Below, piece after piece: positions 31,785-38,731 of a stretch of 64,000 nucleotides of DNA. Position 1 is the stretch's first letter, and every line of letters begins with the position of its first letter. The stretch is from Sphingomonas sp. KR3-1 (GTDB lineage Bacteria > Pseudomonadota > Alphaproteobacteria > Sphingomonadales > Sphingomonadaceae): positions 806,001-870,000 of the forward strand of contig NZ_JBDZDQ010000002.1 in the NCBI RefSeq assembly GCF_040049295.1. The letters run 5' to 3'. Position numbers and translations under genes: made by a program. The notes beneath the pieces were generated by a model, which worked only from the letters and a program-made list of their open reading frames with translations, had not been told where the DNA came from and did not search any database.

Positions 31785-34229
31785 ATGAGCAAATTCGTCA
31801 GTGCCTGGCGGATACGGGATTTTGCGCCCGGCGAAGGCGCACGCGCCGGGGCCGCGAGCGGGCAGGGCGAGGGCTGGATCCCGGCCAGCGCGCCCGACGA
31901 TACCTATCGCGCGCTGGTCGACGCCGGTCGGCTGGCGGATCCCTATGTCGGGCGGAACGAGATCCCCGCGGAATGGGTGCGCGACCGCGAATGGTGGTGG
32001 CACACACAGGTCGATCTCGCGGGGGACGGGGCACTGGTCTTCGACGGGCTCGATACCTTCGCCGATGTGTATCTCGATGGCCGGCTGCTCGGCAGTGCCG
32101 ACAACATGTTTCGCAGCTGGCGCTTCGATCTCGGGCATATCGCGCCGGGCACGCACGACCTCGCGCTCTGCTTCCACCCCACCGCCGCGAAGGTCGCCGG
32201 CGCGCCGCTGCCGGTGTGGGAGGCCTTCGCGGATCGCATCTCGCGGTCGCGCCGCACGCTGATGCGCAAGGCGCAGTTCGGCTGGGGCTGGGACTGGGGT
32301 CCCGACCTTCCCACGGTCGGGATCTGGCAGCCGGTGCGCATCGAGCGCCGCGGCGGCGCCGTCGTGCGCAGCCTGAACTTCACGACCCTGGCGATCGCGG
32401 ACGTAGCGGAAGTCGTCGTCGATATCGACCTCAGCGAGCCCGCCGAGGTCATGGTGCAGCTGCTCGATCCCGCGGGCGTTTCCGTGGCGAGCGCGCGCCT
32501 CGACGGGTCGGGCTCGGTCGGGTTGACGGTTGCCGATCCGCAGCTATGGTGGACCGCCGATCTCGGCGCCCAGCCGCTCTACACCCTGGTCGCGCGGACC
32601 GGCGATGCCGAGCTGCGCCGCCAGGTCGGCATCCGGACGATCGCGCTCGACCAGTCGCCCGATCCCGACGAGCCCGGCACGACCTTCTTCCGCTTCCTGC
32701 TCAACGGCGTGCCGATCTTCGCCAGGGGCGCCAATTGGGTGCCGGCCAGCTCGTTCGTCGGCGCGATTCCCGATGCCGCCTATGCGGATCTGCTGGCCCG
32801 CGCGGTCTCGGCCAACATGAACATGATCCGCGTCTGGGGCGGCGGCATCTACGAGCCCGACCTGTTCTACGATATCTGTGATCGGCTCGGCTTGCTGGTG
32901 TGGCAGGATTTCATGTTCGCCTGCGCACCCTATCCGGACGGCGATCCCGCCTTCGACGCGAATGTCCGCGCCGAGGTGGCCGAGCAGGTGTTACGGCTGC
33001 GCCATCACACCTGCCTTGCGCTGTGGTGCGGCAACAACGAGAATCAGGCGCTCCAGTGGTTCAACAACCTGGCCACCGGAGAGCGCGCCGAAGTGGGTGG
33101 CCTCGCCTTGTACGAGGAACTGATCCCGCGGGTTCTCGACGCACTGGACCCGGAAACGCCCTATCGGGCCGGCAGCCCTTTGGGTGGGCCGAGTCCCAAC
33201 AGCATGCGCGGCGGCGATGTCCACAACTGGACGGTGTGGCACGGCATCCCGCTCGTCCTCGATGCCGATGCGGTGGGGGAGAAGGATACCACGCCGGAAG
33301 GCGTCGCTTTCACCCGCTATGCCGAGGACATGGCGCGTTTCGTCAGCGAGTTCGGGCTGCAGGCCGCCCCCGATATCGGCACGCTGCGCCGCTGGATGGC
33401 GCCCGAGGACCTCGCGCTCGGCGCGCCGGGTTTCCTCGAGCGGATCAAGGACGTGGCCGACAAGGCGACGGCGATGATGATTCCGGTCACCGGCCTGCCC
33501 GCGACGATCGAGGACTTTGTCGACTTCACCATGATCGCCCAGGCCGAAGGGCTGAAGTTCGGCATAGAGCATTATCGCCGCCGCAAGCCGCATTGCTCGG
33601 GCGCGCTGATCTGGCAGCACAATGACTGCTGGCCCTGCGTGAGCTGGAGCCTGATCGACTATGACGGGATCGCAAAGTCGAGTTGGTATGCCACCCGCCG
33701 GGCCTTTGCGCCCGTGCTCGCCTCGTTCCGGCGCGATGGAGACATGGTCGAGCTGTGGATCGCCAACGACACGCTCGCGCCCGTGCGCGACGTCGCCACG
33801 ATCGCGCTCGCCCGGCTTGCCGGCGGCACCGAATGGACCGAGCGAGTGGACCTGGAGGTCGCGGCCAATCGCAGCACCTGCGTCTGGCGCGGGCCGGTCG
33901 CGGACAGCGTCGAGAACGTGCTCACCGTGCGCTCCGCCGGTGCGAGCTTCCCCGACAATCGCCTGCTCCTCGCGCCGGTGAAGGAGCTCGTGCTGCACCC
34001 GGCCGGGCTTGCGATCAGCCATGAGGCATCGGGCGATGCGCTCCGCATCACGATCGCAGCCGAACGCTATGCGCTGGCCGTGCACCTGCGTTCGGATGAC
34101 CCATCGCTGCGCTTCGACGACAATCACTTCGATCTGGCGGGTGGCGAGGCACGGACCGTGACCGTCACCGGCACGACCGATCCCGGCAGCGTCGAGATCC
34201 GCTGCTGGAACGCGCGGAGCCCCGGCTGA
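31785..34229 (+). CDS. GH2 family beta-mannosidase
   Basis: About 814 residues, the usual size for beta-mannosidases of glycoside hydrolase family 2. Layout: jelly-roll sugar-binding domain (about 1-180, GWGWDWGPDLPTVGIWQPV near its end), immunoglobulin-like domain, then the TIM barrel from about 290 (GANWVPASSF, MNMIRVWGGGIYE). The acid/base is Glu419 in WCGNNEN and the nucleophile Glu522 in FVSEFGLQA. The DWGWD-like and W-rich patches distinguish it from beta-galactosidase. No signal peptide is visible, so it acts in the cytoplasm on imported beta-mannosides. The ATG follows GAGGG at about 9 nt. The stop overlaps the ATG of the next gene (TGATG), which makes them translationally coupled. 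Confidence 0.92.
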   Translation: MSKFVSAWRIRDFAPGEGARAGAASGQGEGWIPASAPDDTYRALVDAGRLADPYVGRNEIPAEWVRDREWWWHTQVDLAGDGALVFDGLDTFADVYLDGRLLGSADNMFRSWRFDLGHIAPGTHDLALCFHPTAAKVAGAPLPVWEAFADRISRSRRTLMRKAQFGWGWDWGPDLPTVGIWQPVRIERRGGAVVRSLNFTTLAIADVAEVVVDIDLSEPAEVMVQLLDPAGVSVASARLDGSGSVGLTVADPQLWWTADLGAQPLYTLVARTGDAELRRQVGIRTIALDQSPDPDEPGTTFFRFLLNGVPIFARGANWVPASSFVGAIPDAAYADLLARAVSANMNMIRVWGGGIYEPDLFYDICDRLGLLVWQDFMFACAPYPDGDPAFDANVRAEVAEQVLRLRHHTCLALWCGNNENQALQWFNNLATGERAEVGGLALYEELIPRVLDALDPETPYRAGSPLGGPSPNSMRGGDVHNWTVWHGIPLVLDADAVGEKDTTPEGVAFTRYAEDMARFVSEFGLQAAPDIGTLRRWMAPEDLALGAPGFLERIKDVADKATAMMIPVTGLPATIEDFVDFTMIAQAEGLKFGIEHYRRRKPHCSGALIWQHNDCWPCVSWSLIDYDGIAKSSWYATRRAFAPVLASFRRDGDMVELWIANDTLAPVRDVATIALARLAGGTEWTERVDLEVAANRSTCVWRGPVADSVENVLTVRSAGASFPDNRLLLAPVKELVLHPAGLAISHEASGDALRITIAAERYALAVHLRSDDPSLRFDDNHFDLAGGEARTVTVTGTTDPGSVEIRCWNARSPG

Positions 34230-35431
34230 TGGAGCGGGTATTGCCCGAACAGGTCGGCCTCAGCGGCGAGGGGCTCGATGCCGTCGATGCCGCGGTGCAG
34301 GCGAAGATCGATGCGGGGATCGTCGTTGGCGCGGTGACGCTCACCCTGCGCCACGGCCGGATCGCGCGGGTCCGCACGCTCGGGCTCGACGATATCGAGA
34401 CCGCCAAGCCGCTCGCAGAGGACACCATCTTCCGCATCTTCTCGATGACCAAGCCGATCACCGGCACGGCGATGATGATCCTCCACGACGCGGGGCTGTG
34501 GCGGCCCGAGGACCCGATCGCGCGGCATCTGCCCGAGCTGGCCAATCTTATGGTGCTGGACGGGGAGGGACGGGTGTCCGCCGACCACCAGCCGACCATG
34601 ACCGAGCTGATGACCCACCGCGCCGGCTTCGGCTATGGCCTGACGCTAGGCGAGCCAAAGGACCGGATCGAAGCGCTCTACCGCGAGGCGTGCGTGCTCC
34701 AGGCGGCCGATCTCGATGAGATGATCGCACGGCTCGCGACGCTTCCGCTCGCGCACCAGCCGGGGACGCTCTGGCGCTACAGCCTGTCGATGGACGTGCA
34801 GGGTGCGATTATCGAGCGGCTGAGCGGGCAGCGCCTGGCCGACTTTCTCCGCACCCGCATTTTCGAGCCGCTGGGCATGCGCGACACAGGCTTCTTCGTG
34901 CCGCCCGAAAAGCGCGACCGGCTCGCCAGCCTCTATTTCAAGCCGCTCGACGGTCCTTTGGAGAAATGGGCGGTCAATCCGATGCGGCCCGATCCGGAGA
35001 GCGAGCCGGCCTTCGCGATGGGTGGAGCGGGGCTCTACTCGACGGCGCTCGACTATGCCCGCTATGCCCAATTGCTGCTGGGCGGCGGAACGTTCGAGGG
35101 CCGGCGGATCGTCAGTGCCGAAGGCGTCCGCGCGCAGATGACCAATCGCCTGCCCGATGCGCTGCTCGAGACTCGCTTCGTCGCCGGGCACCAGAAGTTC
35201 CGGCCGGGCTTTGGCTATGGCTATAACGGCGTCGTGGTCACCGATCCCGAGCTGGCGGGCCTCCCGGTGGGTCGCGGCAGCTATCATTGGGACGGCGCAG
35301 CGGGCACATGGTTCTGGGTCGATCCCGAGAACAACCTCGCCTTTGTCGGGATGATCCAGCTGCTATCCTACGCCGCGCCGCCGCTGCAGGAGATCACCCA
35401 GGCGCTGATGGCCGGGGCGATCGCCGGATAA
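34229..35431 (+). CDS. Serine hydrolase of the beta-lactamase/EstB family
   Basis: About 400 residues, class C beta-lactamase fold. The SxxK motif is SMTK (Ser72, Lys75), the tyrosine is Tyr184 in YSLS (YxN position), and the third motif region reads WDGAAGTW rather than the KTG of true beta-lactamases. This is the pattern of EstB-like esterases. There is no signal peptide, which also argues against a periplasmic lactamase. It begins on the last base of the mannosidase stop codon, so the two products probably act on the same molecule, for instance deacylating an acylated mannoside. The stop lies 3 bp from that of the convergent lipoprotein gene. Confidence 0.9.
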   Translation: MERVLPEQVGLSGEGLDAVDAAVQAKIDAGIVVGAVTLTLRHGRIARVRTLGLDDIETAKPLAEDTIFRIFSMTKPITGTAMMILHDAGLWRPEDPIARHLPELANLMVLDGEGRVSADHQPTMTELMTHRAGFGYGLTLGEPKDRIEALYREACVLQAADLDEMIARLATLPLAHQPGTLWRYSLSMDVQGAIIERLSGQRLADFLRTRIFEPLGMRDTGFFVPPEKRDRLASLYFKPLDGPLEKWAVNPMRPDPESEPAFAMGGAGLYSTALDYARYAQLLLGGGTFEGRRIVSAEGVRAQMTNRLPDALLETRFVAGHQKFRPGFGYGYNGVVVTDPELAGLPVGRGSYHWDGAAGTWFWVDPENNLAFVGMIQLLSYAAPPLQEITQALMAGAIAG

Positions 35432-35434
35432 GGC

Positions 35435-35905
35435 TCAGTTGAGCGTCGCAGTGACCAGGCTTTTGCCCTGCACCTGGCTCGTCAGGCCCAGGAACAGGTC
35501 GAAGCTGCCCTTGGTCGCGTGCGAGAAGGAATAGGTCTTGCCGCCCACCAGCGCCGTGCTCTGGCCCATGTCGAAGGTAGCGAAGAAGGGCTGGTGGCGT
35601 GCCAGGTCCGCCGGGCGGGTGGCATCGGTGATCCGCTCGAGGCTCGCCAGCGTTGCCGAGACCTTGCCGAGCTCGCCGGAGATGATGAAGGACGAGCCCA
35701 CCAGCTTGTCCCAGTCGCTGACCTCGGCCGCGGTCAGGATCGGGCCGCTCGGCGTTGCGGCGGCCGTCGGCGTGGGCGTGCCGCCGGTTGCGCTGCTGCT
35801 GCCACCACCGCTGCATCCCGCGACTCCCGCGCCAGCAACCACGACCAATCCGCCAACCATGAAGCTGCGACGCGAGCTGTAAGTCATTGTTATTGAGCCA
35901 TTCAT
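35435..35905 (-). CDS. DUF6916-like lipoprotein with Tat signal
   Basis: About 156 residues. The N-terminus has a twin-arginine motif (SSRRSFMVGG) followed by a hydrophobic stretch and the lipobox GVAGC, so it should be exported folded and lipid-anchored. A low-complexity Ser/Thr/Pro/Ala linker leads to a globular domain of about 100 residues starting LTAAEVSDWDKLVGSSF. That domain resembles the DUF6916 fold and is similar in layout to the protein of the divergent gene at 36.1 kb. The start is uncertain: ATGs at 35905 and 35887, and a GTG at 35935 with a better ribosome-binding site, all keep the signal. No function is known to me. It lies beside the collar-protein genes. Confidence 0.75.
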   Translation of the reverse strand: MNGSITMTYSSRRSFMVGGLVVVAGAGVAGCSGGGSSSATGGTPTPTAAATPSGPILTAAEVSDWDKLVGSSFIISGELGKVSATLASLERITDATRPADLARHQPFFATFDMGQSTALVGGKTYSFSHATKGSFDLFLGLTSQVQGKSLVTATLN

Positions 35906-36090
35906 ACGGCCAAGCCGGAATGCGGCGATGCGCACGGCCTTTCCCCCGAACCGGTTGTTTATCAGGTAGTGACGCACACTGCACCCCGTGAATCGCGCGT
36001 GCGGCGGCCCATCGCGGGATTGGCGTGCACGGCGCGGCCCGTCTATAGCCGCACCGTCGCCGGTTCGATGCGACACGGGGAGATTTGTTG

Positions 36091-36414
36091 ATGACGCAAG
36101 GTGCTGGTCCGGCGCTTCCGCCCGAGGAGCCCGCGCAGCTGGGGCTCGGCGATTTCGAGCCGCATATCGGCACCCGCTTCGCCGTCGATACCTCAGCGGG
36201 CGCCCAACCGCTCATCCTCACCAGCGCGACCGCGATCCCCAACTCGCCCCGCCCGGCCGGTGGCTTTCAGCTGGAGTTTTCAGGGCCGGCCCAGCCGACG
36301 CTCTCGCAGGGGATCTATGCCTTCGCGGCCGAGGGCATCGCACATGAGATCTTCATCTCACCGGTCGGCCGCGCGGCGGACGGCGCGGTGCAATACCACG
36401 CGGTATTCTTCTAG
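36091..36414 (+). CDS. DUF6916-like small protein
   Basis: About 107 residues, without signal peptide. The domain (LGLGDFEPHIGTRFAV... to the end YHAVFF) follows the same pattern as the C-terminal domain of the divergent Tat lipoprotein: an aspartate-containing start, a G-x-x-F strand, a central LxxLxxA strand, a phenylalanine-rich middle and a final strand. Proteins of this type are often encoded beside tail-collar (Mdp-type) genes; that is recalled knowledge. The ATG at 36091 has GGGGAG 8 nt upstream. Its TAG stop shares the CTAG tetranucleotide with the stop of the convergent acetyltransferase gene. Function unknown. Confidence 0.8.
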   Translation: MTQGAGPALPPEEPAQLGLGDFEPHIGTRFAVDTSAGAQPLILTSATAIPNSPRPAGGFQLEFSGPAQPTLSQGIYAFAAEGIAHEIFISPVGRAADGAVQYHAVFF

Positions 36415-36926
36415 GCCGGGTCCGTGCCCGCGGGCATGCCCAGTTCCATCAGGTCGTAAATGCCCTTGTCCTCGGTCACGACGAAGCCGAGCCGCAGATA
36501 GAGGTGCCGCGCCGGATTGAACTTCTCGACATGAATCGAGACGCCCTTGCCCTGGCTCGCCGCCCAATCGATCAGGTCGTGCAGCAGCGCCTCGCCAAAC
36601 CCCCGGCCGCGCGCGGTGGGCACCAGCGAGATGTCGACGATGCGCAGTTCGCGCGTCCAGGCATCGATGTAGAGCCGGCCGATCGCCTTTCCGTCGTGTT
36701 CGACGATCAGCCGTTCCGCGTTCGGGTAATAGGTCTCGTAGTGATGGTGCTGCGCCCGGTGCTGCTGGGTCAGGAAAGCCTGTTTTTGCGAGTCCGGCCA
36801 ATCGCTCAGCGCAAGCTCTTCCTCTCGCGTGGAGACGTACAGTGCCTCGATGAAGGCGAAGTCCTCGTCGGCAAGCGGCCGATAGCTGAGTGCGAACCGC
36901 GCTGCGGCGTGGAGAGGGGGTGGCAT
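36411..36926 (-). CDS. GNAT-family N-acetyltransferase
   Basis: About 171 residues. The acetyl-CoA-binding motif A is clear: VDISLVPTARGRGFGEALLHDL (about 97-118, R/Q-x-x-G-x-G/A type), preceded by strand RLYIDAWTRELRIV and followed by HVEKFNPARHLYLRLGFVV. It transfers an acetyl group to an amine of an unknown acceptor, in the cytoplasm. It lies directly downstream of the three collar-protein genes on the same strand (14 bp after the stop of the nearest), so it belongs to that operon and may modify one of its products. The last four bases overlap the end of the convergent DUF6916-like gene. Confidence 0.88.
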   Translation of the reverse strand: MPPPLHAAARFALSYRPLADEDFAFIEALYVSTREEELALSDWPDSQKQAFLTQQHRAQHHHYETYYPNAERLIVEHDGKAIGRLYIDAWTRELRIVDISLVPTARGRGFGEALLHDLIDWAASQGKGVSIHVEKFNPARHLYLRLGFVVTEDKGIYDLMELGMPAGTDPA

Positions 36927-36940
36927 GACGGTCCGGGCGA

Positions 36941-37468
36941 TCAGCCCCGCGGGGGGAACACGCCCTGCAGCGCGATGCAGAAATACATGGTCAGATAAGG
37001 CTGCATGTTGTTGTGCGCGAAGCTGCCGCCGGCCGGCGAGAGCGCCTGGGTCGACATGGTCACGAGATTGGTGTTGGTCGTGCTCTGATAGAGCGATCCG
37101 CCTACCGTCGTGGAGAGCGTGACGCCGTTGGAGAGCGTGCCCTGCGTGGCGTCTTCCACCGAACTGCGCAGCGTATGTGAGTGGTTCGGTATCTCGCTCT
37201 CGAGCAGCACCACGGCATCCGTGCCGCCGCTCTCGCCGAGATCATGCAGCGACAGCCCGGCGCCTTGGCCGGGATGCATCGGCGCACGGCCCTGAAGGTT
37301 GGGCAGCGCGAAATTGCTTTTGCCATTGCCGCCATAGTTGGTGCCGAGCAGCGAAAACAGCGCGGTGTTCTGGGAGAGCGGCAGGAGCTGGCCGTCGCAC
37401 CACGCCCACCCCTTGGGGGCGAAGTTGAACGGGAAGATCCGGATTTCGGCGACAAAAGGATCGGCCAT
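36941..37468 (-). CDS. Tail-collar domain protein (Mdp-type), third of three
   Basis: About 175 residues. The phage-tail-collar-like N-terminal domain is nearly complete here: EIRIFPFNFAPKGWAWCDGQ (about 8-27), LLPLSQNTALFSLLGTNYGG, FALPNLQGRAP, then the IPNHSHTL histidine patch. A serine/threonine-rich variable region follows (about 100-150) before the conserved ending NNMQPYLTMYFCIALQGVFP. These proteins are called microcystin-dependent-type or tail-fibre proteins, but in bacteria they occur outside prophages. No signal peptide is present. It lies 12 bp after the middle gene of the set. The function in cells is not established. Confidence 0.88.
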   Translation of the reverse strand: MADPFVAEIRIFPFNFAPKGWAWCDGQLLPLSQNTALFSLLGTNYGGNGKSNFALPNLQGRAPMHPGQGAGLSLHDLGESGGTDAVVLLESEIPNHSHTLRSSVEDATQGTLSNGVTLSTTVGGSLYQSTTNTNLVTMSTQALSPAGGSFAHNNMQPYLTMYFCIALQGVFPPRG

Positions 37469-37480
37469 GATGCGTTCCTG

Positions 37481-37984
37481 TCAGTTCTGGCTCGGGAAGA
37501 TGCCGAACAGGGAGATGATGTAGTCGACGCAGAGATAGGGCTGCATGTTGGTATGCGGGAGGCTGCCGCCGATCGAGGTGATCGATGCCGCCGACATCGC
37601 CGTGTCCGGCGTCTCGCCCGAATAGGCCTTCACCAGAGTCGAGCTCGCGACCACGTTGTTCTTCGGGTTGCTCTGCGATCCATTGCCCGACGCGCCGAGC
37701 ATCGGATGGCTGTGCGATGGGATCTGGTTGATCGACAGCGTGACCTCTTCGGCGCCGCCGGTTTGCGCCAGCGTGTACCCGTTGCCCTGGTGGATCGGGA
37801 GCCGGCCGCGCAGGTCGGGCAGGCCGAAGCTATCCTGTCCATCGCCGCCATAGGTGGTGCCGATCAGCTGGAAGAGCGTCTCGTTCTCCGAGATCGGGAG
37901 GAGCTGCCCTTCACAGAACATCCATCCCGCAGGGGCGAAGTTTCCGGCGAAAATGCGAAGTTCGCCGACATAAGGCTGTGCCAT
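37481..37984 (-). CDS. Tail-collar domain protein (Mdp-type), second of three
   Basis: About 167 residues, a paralogue of its neighbours: ELRIFAGNFAPAGWMFCEGQ, ISENETLFQLIGTTYGGDGQDSFGLPDLRGR, the histidine patch IPSHSHPM, a variable middle (about 100-140) and the shared ending HTNMQPYLCVDYIISLFGIFP. The core is well conserved among the three copies while the middle part is not, which suggests a common scaffold presenting different tips. The gap to the upstream gene is 9 bp, so all three are one transcript. No export signal is visible. No phage structural genes are found around the set. Confidence 0.88.
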   Translation of the reverse strand: MAQPYVGELRIFAGNFAPAGWMFCEGQLLPISENETLFQLIGTTYGGDGQDSFGLPDLRGRLPIHQGNGYTLAQTGGAEEVTLSINQIPSHSHPMLGASGNGSQSNPKNNVVASSTLVKAYSGETPDTAMSAASITSIGGSLPHTNMQPYLCVDYIISLFGIFPSQN

Positions 37985-37993
37985 GGGCTGTTC

Positions 37994-38512
37994 TCAGTTC
38001 GGGCTAGGGAAGATGCCGACAAGGGCAATGCAATAGGTGAGCGTCAGATAAGGCTGCATGTTCTCATGTGCTTGACCGCCGCCGTTGCTTGCCACCGTCC
38101 CCGCATTGAGCGCGACGGCGTTTGGCGTGAAGCCCGTGGCATAGGTATTGCCCGGTTCCGCGGCCAGCACATAGCCGGTGCCGCCGAAATTGGGGTTCAC
38201 CTTGTCCCCGACCGCGTTGGATGCCTGCACGAAATGGGTGTGGGTGGGCATCTCGTTGATGCTCAGCGTGTGGGCCGCCTCGCCGCCGGTCTGTCCCAGC
38301 GTATAGCCATTGCCGACATGGATCGGCACGCGGCCGCGCAGATCGGGCAGGGCAAAGGTCGTCTGCCCGTTGCCGCCATAGGTGGTGCCCAGCAGAGAGA
38401 ACAGCGCCTGGTTCTGGTTGATCGGCAGGAACTGGCCGTTGCACATCACCCAGTTTTTTGGAGCGAAGTTGAACGACATGAGGCGGATTTCTGATAAAAA
38501 AGGTTCCGCCAT
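37994..38512 (-). CDS. Tail-collar domain protein (Mdp-type), first of three
   Basis: About 172 residues and the promoter-proximal member of the trio. Core motifs: EIRLMSFNFAPKNWVMCNGQ (8-27), INQNQALFSLLGTTYGGNGQTTFALPDLRGRVP (about 31-63), MPTHTHFV, and the conserved end ENMQPYLTLTYCIALVGIFP. It starts 220 bp from the divergent giant adhesin gene. The two therefore share one intergenic control region, which favours co-regulation. Known collar domains form the short fibre or receptor-binding trimer of phage tails; for bacterial Mdp-type proteins no role is agreed. Confidence 0.88.
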   Translation of the reverse strand: MAEPFLSEIRLMSFNFAPKNWVMCNGQFLPINQNQALFSLLGTTYGGNGQTTFALPDLRGRVPIHVGNGYTLGQTGGEAAHTLSINEMPTHTHFVQASNAVGDKVNPNFGGTGYVLAAEPGNTYATGFTPNAVALNAGTVASNGGGQAHENMQPYLTLTYCIALVGIFPSPN

Positions 38513-38731
38513 GCCCGTACTCCCCCGAAAACTCGGCGCAGGCCTATCCGAAACGGATGCAACTAGCCATAGCCATACTTGACAATGTGACCCGTTTTGA
38601 CCGGCTCCTGATTCGGCGGCCTTGAGGGTTGCTCCGAGCGGTGGTAGCCGTTGCCCTGGCGTTATAACCCCTCATCGAGTCTTTGGCGCATGTGCCATTG
38701 CCCGGGTTAGGTGTCGATCGGGGGGATTTTC
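38513..38731. promoter_or_regulatory. Shared divergent control region of the collar operon and the giant surface protein
   Basis: This 219-bp gap must contain both promoters. A TATAAC sequence (38663-38668) could serve as a -10 box for the rightward gene, but no good -35 box lies at the right distance. TTGACA at 38579-38584 is another isolated element. I see no clear operator palindrome. Confidence 0.35.

Noticed and set aside
34229..35431. Antibiotic-resistance beta-lactamase
   Set aside because: SMTK and Tyr184 are present, but there is no signal peptide and no KTG box; the gene is coupled to a beta-mannosidase, so an EstB-like esterase is more likely.
36941..38512. Prophage remnant, because of three tail-collar proteins
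   Set aside because: No capsid, terminase, portal, lysis or integrase genes are near, and Mdp-type collar trios occur in bacterial chromosomes outside phages.
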